Source: Akebia trifoliata (taxonomy: Eukaryota; Streptophyta; Magnoliopsida; Ranunculales; Lardizabalaceae). Taken from it: a stretch of 64,000 nt of DNA. The notes below the pieces were generated by a model. That model was not told the DNA's origin. It worked only from the letters and a program-made list of their open reading frames with translations, and ran no database searches. Positions within the stretch are counted from its first letter, which is position 1. Every line of letters starts with the position of its first letter. A program made the translations under genes and the position numbers. This document shows positions 29,540 to 39,378 of the stretch, piece after piece. The stretch covers positions 2,542,001-2,606,000 of the forward strand of contig CM030709.1 of NCBI GenBank assembly GCA_017979445.1. The letters are read 5' to 3'.

Positions 29540-30377
29540 CTGCAACAAAATAAATCAGCAATGTATGTGAGAAATCCCTCAAGAGAAACTCAAAGAATCA
29601 ATACAAACATGTACAAATGAGTGCATACATAAATATCTACACACCCAACAAAAAGCAACTCAATATTAGTTTGAGTCTTCATGAAATAACAATGTAAAAT
29701 TGTACAATGTAGCATAAATGGGAAAAGAAGGATCATTAAAGAAATTTAAAATCAATGAAAAATATAACTGAAGCATGTAGGCTCCATTGGGATAAAGATT
29801 TTAAAAAAAATATTTTCCTAGCTAGAAAATGGTTTGTAAGTAGAGTTCATAGGTAGCTCATAATCAGATCCATTTTTCAGGCGAAGATCTAAATGGGCCC
29901 AAAAGCCCATGATCATCAAGTCCAAGCCAATGTTTGGTGCAAACTAATTAAACCAATGGGTAACCTAAACTAATACTGAAATGAGAGTTTGAGGCTCCTA
30001 AAATATGTAATGTTTTGTTTTCAATCATTAAAAATTCTGATAAAATATGGTGTGATACTGTGCCACAACTAAGACCATAGTCATAAAATCAACATATTGC
30101 CCGTGACAAGGTGGTAAATACTTGTCCATTAGGGTAGTAAGAAACATGCTTCCTAAAGATTTTCACAATTACCAGCATCATCATGAAACCCCCTCCACCT
30201 TTGTTTTCTCCATAAAATATTCTAAGCCAATCCATCAAAACAGGCAGAACTGTTGCAACATATATCTTTTAAAAAATCCATTTAGTTGGGATTTAATTGA
30301 TAAATTGAGTTCACAGATATTAAGAATTGGAGTTTCCTATCACTGTTTTGAATTTCAAAATACAACACCATATCTAC

Positions 30378-30724
30378 ATGGTTTTAAATCTCCTTCAGCA
30401 ACGATTCAATATACATTGGGTCTCAACATTCACATCATCTCGTGAGATGAACAAGATGTCTAAGACGATATTTTGAAAATCTCAGCCAACTCAGTAAGAC
30501 TCGGTCGAGTCAACCGGGATTTTTAGGATTTTGATTAAAATAATTTAAAAAAATTAAATTTAAATATTTATTATATAACTAAACATTTTCTAAACTATCT
30601 TATTTTATTGGAAAACTATACTTGTTTTAATTTAAATATATGTAAATCAATCATTATAAACTGGGTTAAATAAATTGTCTCATCCATGACCGAGACGAGA
30701 TGTCAATCCGAGATTTGAAACCAT
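30378..30724. repeat. Foldback family F, long copy, in SR45a leader intron
   Basis: The left end ATGGTTTTAAATCTC and the right end GAGATTTGAAACCAT are inverted repeats 347 bp apart. The interior has GACTCGGTCGAGTC and GACCGAGACGAGATGTC. A 93-bp relative with the same ends and a GACGAGACGTC block lies at 34298-34390. This copy is inside the 1.57-kb 5' UTR intron of SR45a. Confidence 0.55.
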
Positions 30725-31107
30725 GCATAACTATAATAATTTATTTTATTTATAAATAAAAAAAACATGAACTATCCTTCAAATAATCTAACGGAATTGT
30801 AGCTAGTGAAACTCATCCACAAACATTAAAAATTGAAGCAAATCTCCGAAAGATAAATCCAGATAAAATCACTGAATCTTCAAGAAATACGTATTTCATG
30901 ATCAATAAATCCTATCTAACGAGCAAAAACATAAATTGCCTACAAAAATTAACAGGAAGAACTCTGCATTCGTTAAATATATCGTTTGTTGCTCAATAAC
31001 AAGTCATAAACTAACCTAAAAACCCAGAAAACGAAACAAGCGCAGATCCATCAAATAAATCCCTAAATCTTCGAACATACATACAATGAAAAATATGAGA
31101 AACTTAC

Positions 31108-31170
31108 TATGCCGAAGGATCGATAAATCTCTCTCTCTCGAGCAATTACTTTCTGAGTCTCAATCTTACA
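31108..31170 (-). other. Probable SR45a 5' UTR exon
   Basis: On the minus strand, CTTCGGCATA is followed by GTAAGTTTC, a near-consensus donor whose last exon base is 31108. A TATA box lies 30-40 bp upstream of the 31170 end. Splicing from here to the acceptor just before 29539 would remove 29540-31107 and place the ATG at the junction. The upstream end is estimated from the TATA position. Confidence 0.5.
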
Positions 31171-31200
31171 AGGGAAACCTTGTACCCCTGCAAGGGAAGG

Positions 31201-31240
31201 CTTTATATAGCGAGAGGCGGGAGAGAAACTTCTAGAGAAG
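31201..31240 (-). promoter_or_regulatory. SR45a TATA box with heat-shock-element-like motif
   Basis: On the minus strand CTATATAAAG (31201-31210) is a strong TATA box at a suitable distance from the leader exon. Just upstream, 31223-31240 reads GAGAAACTTCTAGAGAAG on the plus strand. It contains one perfect GAAnnTTC pair and a third GAA at four rather than two bases, so it is a partial heat-shock element. SR45a-type genes are reported to respond to heat and high light, which fits, but binding is inferred. Confidence 0.45.
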
Positions 31241-31274
31241 CGGACGCGAAAACAATTAAATCCAATTGAATCCA

Positions 31275-31714
31275 TAGAAGTACCGGACGTGAAAAGTAGT
31301 TGATGAGACGAGGGAAACCTGGATCGTCCACCTTGTTTCAGCTAATTGGTACCACGTGTTCGAAAGTTAACAGGTCTTCTAAAAGAAGGTTTACGGTACA
31401 TCACGCAGTGATGTATTGGTTAATTCTTGTGGTTGTGATTATCCGATCCACATATTTTAAAGAATCTCGAAAACATCTAAGGGCTCTTACCCAAGGGCCG
31501 TTTGAAATCCAATAAAAATTTGCCATGTAAATACTTAATGTTGTAACGGGAACGGGACATTATTAATTTGCCATGTTGACACCATTGATGTGTGTCTTAA
31601 GGTCACACGTTAAGGTCCAATAAGTACACCATCAAAATTGTTTACAAATTAACGATAAAAAAAAAAAAAATACCATCCATGATTCTTCAACTTGTGAATC
31701 ACAATTGATTGTGG
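31275..31714. other. Spacer upstream of SR45a
   Basis: AT-rich non-coding DNA with an ACCACGTGTTCG motif near 31350-31361 and a poly-A run near 31658-31671. No gene was recognised. Confidence 0.4.
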
Positions 31715-31812
31715 TTAGAAGTTTTAAATTGGGCTGATTTTTTTATGAGGATGATATCTTCACTGTAAATATTATCCTCACAGAAAAATATCAATCCTAT
31801 ATGAAACTTTTA
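31715..31812. repeat. Foldback family C, copy 1
   Basis: AGAAGTTTTAAATTGGGCTG then ATGAGGATGATATC is answered in inverted orientation by ATTATCCTCACAGAAAAATA and ATGAAACTTTTAAC. The GGGCTGATTTTT-GTGAGGATGAT design is shared with copies at 31932-32028, 37056-37433 and 48211-48290. Confidence 0.5.
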
Positions 31813-31931
31813 ACTTTTAGTGGATAAATTTTTACTCCCACATTTGGCTAACTAATGTTGGTTCCCGAACTTAATCTATACATATGGGCAATAATTTAGG
31901 GTTAACTATTTTTCCAATGCGTGTTTGTCCT

Positions 31932-32028
31932 TTATGATTTAAAGTTTCGAAACAGACTAATTTTTTATGAGGGTGATCCCCTCATCATAGAAACCATCAT
32001 CACCAAAAAGCAATCTCTTTTAAAACTA
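31932..32028. repeat. Foldback family C, copy 2
   Basis: TTATGATTTAAAGTTTCGAA, AATTTTTTATGAGGGTGATC and the inverted ATCATCACCAAAAAGCAA and TTTTAAAACT form a hairpin like copy 1, about 120 bp away and in the same orientation. It is more diverged than the other members. Confidence 0.4.
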
Positions 32029-32379
32029 CCCATGTAGAACAAAACACGTTGGCCAAATAATTGGCTGTCGAACATAATAGATATATATATATATATATTG
32101 TCCTGATGTTATCCATTTTTACAACATCACTTGATGTTGTCAAAGCTTAAAAAAAAAATGAATGACATACGATATTATGAGATATTGTATCACATAGTCA
32201 TCTCATTCCTAATCGTGAGACTTTCTCCCTTTATCTAATGACTATCTCTTCTTATGAGATAAAGAGACAGATGAGGGTAGATGATGAGATTCACATTAAT
32301 AATTATTATTTTTAAATTAGAAAAATAAAGAGTCATGATTTTCTAATGTTGTGTCTGATACATGCCCTTCTACGCCCCT

Positions 32380-32500
32380 GATGTGGCATAGGCTAGAACC
32401 ATAAATTTGTTATCATTGAGATACCAATTGCATATATTCATAAAGATGTGCACTTGTGTATCTCGAGAAAAGAATCTATGATTTTGACACATGCCACGTT
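32380..32500. repeat. Foldback family D, copy 2
   Basis: The left end GATGTGGCATAGGCTAGAAC and the right end TTTTGACACATGCCACGTT are inverted. The interior has CTTGTGTATCTCGAGAAAAG matched by a degenerate TTATCATTGAGATACCAATTG. It shares the TGTGTATC-CGAG core with the other family D hairpins. Confidence 0.5.
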
Positions 32501-33425
32501 AGAAAGTATGTTAGAAAATAATTATTCGGGAATAAAACTTTCCATTGTATGAAAAAAACACAAGATATTATAAAATCAGACTATCATCTAACTAAACTGC
32601 TAAAGACTTTTTATCACGTTGTGTGGAAAAGCCCATGCCACACGCTAAAGAGTTATTAATTTGATTAGTATAGGTAAGAAAAAATGTTCAAAAATACACC
32701 ACGTGGCAGCATTTTACTGGCATGAGTGACAAACTTTTAGTTCTTCACGCTATTTGACTTATTAGACAATAAAAATAGGTATTACATTTGCCCAATTCAA
32801 ACGAAAACTTACTATTTCAGTATCATCGGACACATGAGTGTCCAACATAAGACTGAGATGAGAAAATATTCCTCCTGATCTCCGCACTACTCCTTAGAAA
32901 ATAATAGTGGGAAAATTTTCAACGCATAAGAAGACACCATTTTGGTAACTTTTCAATTTTTAATGCATGTTTTGGTAAATCACCATGTATTTTTTTCCAT
33001 CTCTTGAAACTCAAGTCTTCCAGCAAACCAAATTAGAGATTCCTCTCTTTCTCTCTCTCTCTCCGTCACTCATTTATATTTATTTATTTTTAAATCATCT
33101 CTGAGGCAGTGAGGCTAGACGGCCTTGAACTCTCCACAGAGAACAACCACCAACCATTAAGTATCAAAGAAAACAGAGGAGATCTCTCCCCTTGAATTAT
33201 TTTTCTTCTTTGTTTGATTTCCCAACCAAAAGATCCGGAATTTTTTTCTAGGTTTCCTTTTAATTAGAGTTTCCAAGAAGAACCCAATCATCAAAACCCC
33301 TCAAAATCTGTTTATTTTCCAAAAATTTATTCTTAGAAAATCATCCAAACCCGTAAAAGATTTCTGGGTTTCCTCCTGTTTAAGAGTTTTCAAGAAATCC
33401 TGGTTTGGGTTTTTTTTTTGGAGAC
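32501..33425. other. Upstream region of Mpo1-like gene
   Basis: Non-coding spacer. From about 33000 it becomes pyrimidine-rich, with a CT tract at 33044-33064 and a long A/T-rich leader-like stretch up to the ATG. This is where the promoter and 5' UTR of the Mpo1-like gene should lie; no TATA box was chosen. Confidence 0.4.
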
Positions 33426-33764
33426 ATGAATTTCAGAAGCTTTGAAGAATTCTGGCCCTTCTATGTCAGCCAACACTCAAAACCATCGACACGGCGTTGG
33501 CATTTCGTGGGCACACTCACGAGTTCTCTCTTATTGATCTATTCGATTCTCTTCAAGTGGTGGTTCGTGTTCTTTGTGCCGGTTTTCGGGTATGGGTTCG
33601 CTTGGTACAGCCATTTCTTTGTAGAAGGGAATGTTCCAGCAACATTTGGGCATCCGTTTTGGTCTCTTTTGTGTGATTTCAAGATGTTTGGGTTGATGCT
33701 TACTGGAAAGATGGATAAGGAGATCAAGAGGCTTGGAAAGAGGCCTGTCTTGCAAGTCTTTTGA
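33426..33764 (+). CDS. Short Mpo1-like (DUF962) membrane protein
   Basis: Single-exon ORF of 112 aa from ATG (MNFRSFEEFWPFYVSQH) to TGA. A TTG-initiated extension upstream is ignored. It carries the DUF962/Mpo1-like pattern: FWPFYVSQHSKPSTRRWHFVG with histidines at 17 and 26, a hydrophobic segment from about 30 to 60, then WYSHFFVEGNVPATFGHP with histidines at 63 and 76. In yeast Mpo1, conserved histidines support an Fe(II)-dependent dioxygenase that removes one carbon from 2-hydroxy fatty acids in phytosphingosine breakdown at the ER. That activity is inferred here, not shown. The protein is about the size of bacterial DUF962 proteins and shorter than the roughly 200-aa plant and fungal relatives I recall. 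No intron is needed. The gene stands alone between repeat-rich spacers. Confidence 0.85.
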   Translation: MNFRSFEEFWPFYVSQHSKPSTRRWHFVGTLTSSLLLIYSILFKWWFVFFVPVFGYGFAWYSHFFVEGNVPATFGHPFWSLLCDFKMFGLMLTGKMDKEIKRLGKRPVLQVF

Positions 33765-34297
33765 GATTCTCTTTCTTTAACTCCCTTTGGGTATACTTTT
33801 AATTCCATTGTTGGGTGTTTTATTTTTCTCTAAATAGATGAGTTTGTCCCGTTTATGAGTTTTATTCCAGACCGTATGAACCCAGTAAGCAACTTCTACT
33901 ATAATTATTTATCAGACTAGTTTTGATTTACTGTAATTACATCTGTTTCATTTTAGTTTGTACAGAACCATCTGGTTTTCGTTATGTATGTGGATCTGTT
34001 GGATTGGATTCAACGCGAAATTATTAGTTCATAGGCATTTTGATGCGACGGTCATTGGATTTGTTTCTTTTTCTATTAAGTACATCTGGTTTTGCCTGAA
34101 ATTTATGGAAACGTGGGTGGGCTATAGTTTTTGTTCTATTTTTTTTTTTTTTTAAATATAAATTCAAAACTACCTACAGACTGTAGACTTCGTGTTTCTG
34201 GGTTGGACTTCATTTGCTGTGACTATCTGGATGTGACTCGAGTCCCCTCGAAACTAATCTTGTGTGTGTGTTTGTGTGTGTCTGTGTGGTGGGGGAC
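33765..34297. other. Mpo1-like 3' flank
   Basis: Probable 3' UTR followed by spacer with a T run near 34140-34155 and a TG-rich tract near 34261-34288. No gene was recognised. Confidence 0.4.
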
Positions 34298-34390
34298 ATG
34301 GTTTTAAATCTCATCAGAGACTGAGACAACCCATCCGATACGTCTTGGTATCGTTCATGGACGAGACGTCAAAACAAATTTTAAAACCAT
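34298..34390. repeat. Foldback family F, short copy
   Basis: ATGGTTTTAAATCTCATCAG and the inverted end AATTTTAAAACCAT bound a 93-bp hairpin with GACGAGACGTC inside. It matches the ends and a core motif of the 347-bp element at 30378-30724 and looks like an internally deleted relative. Confidence 0.5.
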
Positions 34391-34863
34391 GGTTTGGGGT
34401 GTGTGTGGGGGTAGTATTTCTTCAACCATTTGATGGATTCATTCAATACATCTCGGTAGTATTTCATTGCTATGGCAATCTTGCAATCTGTAGCAACCAG
34501 TCGTGAAAGCTTGAATGATTACATAAGGACTTGGCTCATAAGTCAGTGCGAACTTTGTTTTTGTCAAGTCTAAACGAATATAATCAACAACTTTAAGGAC
34601 ATAGTCCCCTACTCTGAAAGGCCGGTATTATTAGTGTGTAGTGTGTGGGCACTGAGAATGCATGGACTCCAAAAGCAATTGTTATTGTTAATTGCTTCAG
34701 TCTGGTGTATTATCTTTAACGAACAGGAATTCGTGGAAATGCCAAGAAATTTACTTCTATACTTGTGTCTGTTTTGTTATTTTTTTAATCTTTTGCACCA
34801 AATATATGGTGAGGTTCAGAAATCATGGCTTCATTAGCAGTTTTAAAGTTGCTTCTACGTCGA

Positions 34864-35100
34864 CAGGGGCGGAGCTAGTAAGGAGACATTGGGGGCAATT
34901 CCCCCACTCAACTTTTTTGGGCATTTTAGATACCCTTGAATTTATGTTTAAATTCGAGATACCCCTGCATTTTGAACTACTGATATGCCCTGTTTGATCC
35001 TGTTGCCCCCACTCCCTCGTCTCCCTCCAATTTTTGCCCCCTCACCCTCCAATTAACTATAAGTTTGCCCCACTAAAAGAAAATCATGGCTCCGCCCCTG
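34864..35100. mobile_element. hAT-type MITE with 8-bp target-site duplication
   Basis: A 237-bp element begins CAGGGGCGGAGCTAG and ends CATGGCTCCGCCCCTG. Its terminal inverted repeats match perfectly over the outer 12 bases. It is flanked by TACGTCGA (34856-34863) and TACGTCGG (35101-35108), an 8-bp duplication with one mismatch. CAG..GGCGGAGC ends and 8-bp duplications are typical of plant hAT MITEs. There is no coding capacity. The single mismatch in the duplication suggests it is not very recent. Confidence 0.88.
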
Positions 35101-35108
35101 TACGTCGG

Positions 35109-36289
35109 TGTATAGGTCATAGTATCTAGGTCTAGTTTGAGTTCCTTAAGAGATTCTTTTCATTTGTCGCTTTTCTTCTACTTAATGTCTTAAATGTTTG
35201 GTGTTGTGGTGAAGTCACGTAGATTAGATACTCACTTCTGTACATGAAAGCCAATGACTTTGTGATTGTTTTAATAGAGAAGGATTGCGTGAGGAAGGAT
35301 AGGATGAGGATTCCTTATAGTTCGATTAGCATAGTCCATCATCAACATACATAAGAGAGATGCATTTTCATCTGCACCGCCAACCGTATGATTGCATATG
35401 TTATTTATAGTAAGAGGTCTATCTGCTCATCCTATGAGCCATCATGGCACGTACTCTAATACTGAACATTTGGAAATTCTGCAATGGAAGACTGATTCTT
35501 AACAAGTTCTGGGTTGGGATTATAGAAGTTGTCAGATTTGGGAATAGTGATGTATGTTCTCCTTTAGCTTATTCTTTGATGCCCTCAATAACAGATGTGT
35601 TTCGTTCTCCAATTGTCTCTTAAATGAATGTAAGCTTCCATTTGTAGTGTGTCGAGGATCTGGTTGGAGAGGAGTAGAAGAGTTTTCCTTGGACTAGAAT
35701 CCTCACCTCAAGAGATCATAACTAATATTCTAGGGCTGTTATTTTTTGTGTGTAAACTTTTTCTTGCGATTAAAAGTGTTTTCTTTAAAGAGTTTGTTTT
35801 TAGGTGGGAGTCTGTGTGCTCAAACTAGTTTTTCTTTGCTTTTAGGTTGGTCACCTCAGCTGCCTTTTGTACATTCTTCTCTCTTTTTGAATTAAACTAT
35901 AATTATAAAAAATAAAATAAAAATCTAAGCCCCCATTCTTGTTTTGGTGGAAGATTTGAGAGAGATTGGTTTTAGACAAAAATTTGAATTGTGAATATTA
36001 GGCCACCCTTCAGTTCAAGTACGAGTATTAAATGTGGTGAATGAATGCCATCTTCTCTATTTCACGATTGCTGCTAGAGAAATGTGAATCATTTAATCGC
36101 ACCTTTGATAGCGAGCTAAAAATTTGGACAATTTTCATGCTTGGGAGAAGTTTTTTGAGGAACTTCAGCTTCAAGTTATATTGCATCCAAGCATGTACAT
36201 GATGTATTAGAGAGGTGAGGCATCATTATTTGGCTTGGAGGCAGATTGGATGATCTTAGTTGAGGAGCTAATGAGTGGCCCTTTTGATG
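35109..36289. other. Spacer, no gene seen
   Basis: AT-rich non-coding DNA between the hAT MITE and the LINE-like fragment. No open frame with recognisable coding character was found. Confidence 0.4.
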
Positions 36290-36420
36290 TCAGAGGCAAT
36301 ATAATGTGGATGTGCTTCCATTTGCAATATTTTGGGGTATTTGGAGAAAAGAGAAAGTATATTATTTCAGCCAACCTTTAAAATAAGGCACTGTGGGATG
36401 TGTTAACTATGGTATGGAGC
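36290..36420 (+). pseudogene. Possible LINE C-terminal fragment
   Basis: Translation of part of this stretch gives PFAIFWGIWR. It resembles the zinc-binding C-terminal tail of plant L1 LINE polyproteins, where a PF.I.WGIW.ER motif is common. The flanking frame is short and interrupted by stops. The call rests on one motif. Confidence 0.3.
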
Positions 36421-36747
36421 TGTTAAGGGAGTGAAACCTCGTCACGAATGAGTGAATAAAAACAAATGCAATGTTCACTCATTCAATGGTGTGTGCATAT
36501 ATGTGTGCGGGTTGATAGCAATTGGCACACATACCCACAAATCCACATCAGAGAAACTGCAGGAATTTCACTGATCTTTTATCAAGGGCAGTTTTAGTTT
36601 TATGGTAGTAGAAGGAATGAGAAAAGTTTCGAACAAATCGGCATGCCAAACAGAACTTCCACAAAAAGTCTTGTAAAAGAGGAAAAAGAAAAAAATTATA
36701 AAGGGAAGCTTGATCTTTTATGGATTGATTTCAGTGAAATGATTTTC

Positions 36748-36893
36748 TGACGCCCCCTCTGGCACATGCCCCCATCACAAAACCGTAGATCAATTTTCTC
36801 GGGATATGCATAGTCACAAATATTTTCTTGTGTATCCCGATGCACCTGATCTATGGTTCTGTGATGGGAGCGTGCGTCAGAGGGGGGGCGTCA
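36748..36893. repeat. Foldback family D, copy 3
   Basis: TGACGCCCCCTCTGGCACAT and the inverted ATGGGAGCGTGCGTCAGAGG then GGGGGCGTCA are long near-perfect arms. Inside are ACCGTAGATCAATTTTCTCG and the matching CTTGTGTATCCCGATGC-GATCTATGGTT. The core matches other family D hairpins, but the outer arms do not. Confidence 0.65.
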
Positions 36894-36987
36894 TATTATC
36901 ATGACTCTTGATTTAATTATTGTTACTCGAGACAGTAAGTCGAAGAACAACGTAAATATATGGATTAAGGAAATTCAAAAAAAAAAG

Positions 36988-36998
36988 ATATATACATA

Positions 36999-37055
<57 letters not shown>
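36988..37055. repeat. (TA)n microsatellite flanking a foldback element
   Basis: A TA/ATAC tract of about 68 bp abuts the left end of the foldback element at 37056. A shorter TATATA tract follows its right end at 37434-37450. The element therefore appears to sit inside a TA repeat. Confidence 0.8.
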
Positions 37056-37057
<2 letters not shown>

Positions 37058-37433
37058 GTCCCTTTCAGCAACAAACATTTTGACAAACATTTTGGCAAAA
37101 CATTTTTCAAAACATGGGTTAGAGGTTTTGGAATGGGTTGATTTTTGGTGAGGATGATCTCTAAGGTGAGGAGATCATCCTCACCAAAAATCAGCCTATT
37201 CCAAAACTTCTAGCCCTATATTTACGAGTTGAAAAATCGTGGACCGTCCATTTTTTGTAAACCATTTTTGATGGGTTAGAAGTTTTGGAATGAGCTGATT
37301 TTTGGTGATGATGATCTCCTCACCGTAGAGAACATCCTCACCAAAAATCAGCCCATTCCAAAACCTCTAACCCATATTTTGAAAAATGTTTTGCCAAAAT
37401 GTTTGTCAAAATGTTTGTTGCTGAACATTTCCC
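37056..37433. repeat. Foldback family C, compound 378-bp copy
   Basis: The outer arms are GGGTCCCTTTCAGCAACAAA and the inverted TTTGTTGCTGAACATTTCCC. They extend about 100 bp through AACATTTTGGCAAAACATTT and TTAGAGGTTTTGGAATGGG. Two smaller hairpins lie inside, near 37140-37200 and 37290-37350, each GATTTTTGGTGA-GGATGATCTC against GATCATCCTCACCAAAAATC. The whole is a palindrome of palindromes flanked by TA repeats. Confidence 0.65.
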
Positions 37434-37588
37434 TATATATATATATATACAAATTAATTCCAAAAAAAATGCAAATTAAGTTCAAAGATACAAGGCTCCA
37501 GGTTCCTCAAAATATTTAGTGTACCTGCATATTAAAGCATGAAGTTAAGTCTGTGCTCTAGCTGGAATGGAATCCATAGAATTGACAG

Positions 37589-37796
37589 CACACAGTATCT
37601 TGAACCTGAACTGCCAACCAATATTTGAGCCCCTGTATTTGACCTTCAAGAGCGATTCTATGCTCTACTTTGCTTAAAGTCAAATCTTTTGGTACACAAT
37701 ATCTTGAACCTGAACTGCCAACCTTTACTTGAGCCCCTGTAATTGAGCGTCAAGAGCGATTCTATGCTCTACTTTGTTTAAAGTCAAATCTTTTGT
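37589..37796 (+). repeat. 104-bp tandem duplication
   Basis: Two adjacent copies (about 37589-37692 and 37693-37796) share TATCTTGAACCTGAACTGCC, GAGCCCCTGTA, CAAGAGCGATTCTATGCTCT and AAAGTCAAATCTTTT. They differ at only a few positions. No coding frame runs through them. Confidence 0.8.
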
Positions 37797-37928
37797 CATT
37801 GAGAGTGAATTCTGGTCTGTTTATCTGACCAACCACTGGCTTTTTAATGAAGTGTAGGAAACTGAAGTGAAGCTCAAGGGCTGTTTGAAACATTACATTT
37901 GGCCACCAAAAAGCATATATTTTTGAAT

Positions 37929-38096
37929 AATGCTGAAGTGATGTAAGGCTGGAACCTCACATTGCACTTCTTGACATGAGTGTATGAGAATCATAGACGC
38001 TTCTTGATGAAAAGCATCTATGATATCCATACACTTTCATGTTAAGAAGTGCGATGTGAGGTTTCAGCTTGAGGTAACTCGAGCATGACTCTATGT
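37929..38096. repeat. Foldback MITE family A, copy 2
   Basis: AATGCTGAAGTGATGTAAGG, GGAACCTCACATTGCACTTC and TTGACATGAG on the left are matched by inverted CTTTCATGTTAAGAAGTGCG, ATGTGAGGTTTCAGC and GAGGTAACTCGAGCAT. The loop carries a smaller inverted pair (AATCATAGACGCTTC / GCATCTATGATAT). Confidence 0.65.
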
Positions 38097-38120
38097 TTTT
38101 AGGAGCATTTCAATCAAAGT

Positions 38121-38278
38121 CTTGCTGGAGTGATCTCATATCGTACATCTTGACATGAAAGTAGATAGGAACCATAGATGCATTTTCGCTCATAACTTGA
38201 GAAAAACATCTATGGTTCTCATACACTTTCACATCAGGGCGTGGGATGTAAGATCTAATCTATGTCACTTCAGCATTA
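38121..38278. repeat. Foldback MITE family A, copy 3
   Basis: CTTGCTGGAGTGATCTCATA and CTTGACATGAAAGTAGATAG are answered by inverted ACACTTTCACATCAGGGCG and TATGTCACTTCAGCATTATT. It lies only about 25 bp from copy 2, in the same arrangement, so the two may be a tandem insertion or a duplication. Confidence 0.6.
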
Positions 38279-39378
38279 TTCTTTTAGAAAAGTGTTAGTG
38301 CAAATAAATGGAAAACTAAAAAATACTTTCATCGGGCAGTATAAAATTTGAGAGTTGCTATTGCCACCTCAATTATGTGCAATTATTTGATGATTTACAT
38401 GGGGTTGGTGTGGAAATTGCAGCTCTTCGAGTTTTTGGATTCCACGCTTTTTTTTTTTTTTTGCTCATAGCATGCATAACACGTGCAGTGAGAGTAATTT
38501 TGTGAATTTGGGGATGCTTCCAATACACACGAGCTAATGTGATTGGTCGATCCTAGATCCTAAGAACACTATGACCTATAAGGAAAAAGTTCAAGCTTTC
38601 ATTTTGGTACGAATTCCAAAGTACCTTTTGCCATATCAATGTTTTGAGGTTTGCATGTGAAATGAATCAGCTTATTTGCACACACCATATGTCTCACTGC
38701 ACTATATAAAAAACAAATTATCATTTTACCCTTTTCCTTTGACTTATTGCGCGCACCACCACCTATCAAACAAAATCCCAAAAATCATTTTCTTCTTTTT
38801 TATTTTCATCTCCTTCTAAGTTTTGTGAGAAGTTGAATCAATGAAAATTAAATTTTATGATTTATTTTTTTTAAATTATTATCTCGAGGCCCTTATGTTT
38901 GAGTCGGCCCTGCTCACTTGGCAAAAAAAAAGTTAGTCACACCCTGATCCTTTGGCGTTTATAATCGAGATAAGATTTAAAAAAAAAAATCCTTATATTT
39001 TGCGAGTTCAATAAGCTTTGAAAATGGACAGTAATTGAACTTTCATATTTATAAAATTCAAATTCAACAATGAAAAATTATTATTACTATTTTTTAAAAT
39101 TTTGCATTCTACGGTCTACATCCATGCAGTCATGGAATTTTCTCGTCTAACCGGTAAGGTCAACCAACTTGGTAAACAAAGGGTTTTCCATTGGCTGCAA
39201 TAATGAGAGAGGACTGTTTCAGTTATACACGTGGCAATGTAATGGGTTGCACAAGGACTGAGATTAGGTGGGGAAAGCCTGGCCTAGTCAGGTACCCAAA
39301 AGCTTGATCCAACAAAGGCCCGGCCCATATGCACTACTACTACAGTACTATATAGCAAACTACCTTTCTACGTAATAT
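38279..39378. other. Spacer upstream of SKI2
   Basis: AT-rich, with T runs near 38448-38462 and A runs near 38980. A CACGTGGCAATG motif lies near 39230. No gene was recognised; the minus-strand frame at 38599-38781 has no domain. Confidence 0.4.

Noticed and set aside
36901..37110. Open frames with Tyr-Ile repeats
   Set aside because: These are translations of a TA microsatellite.
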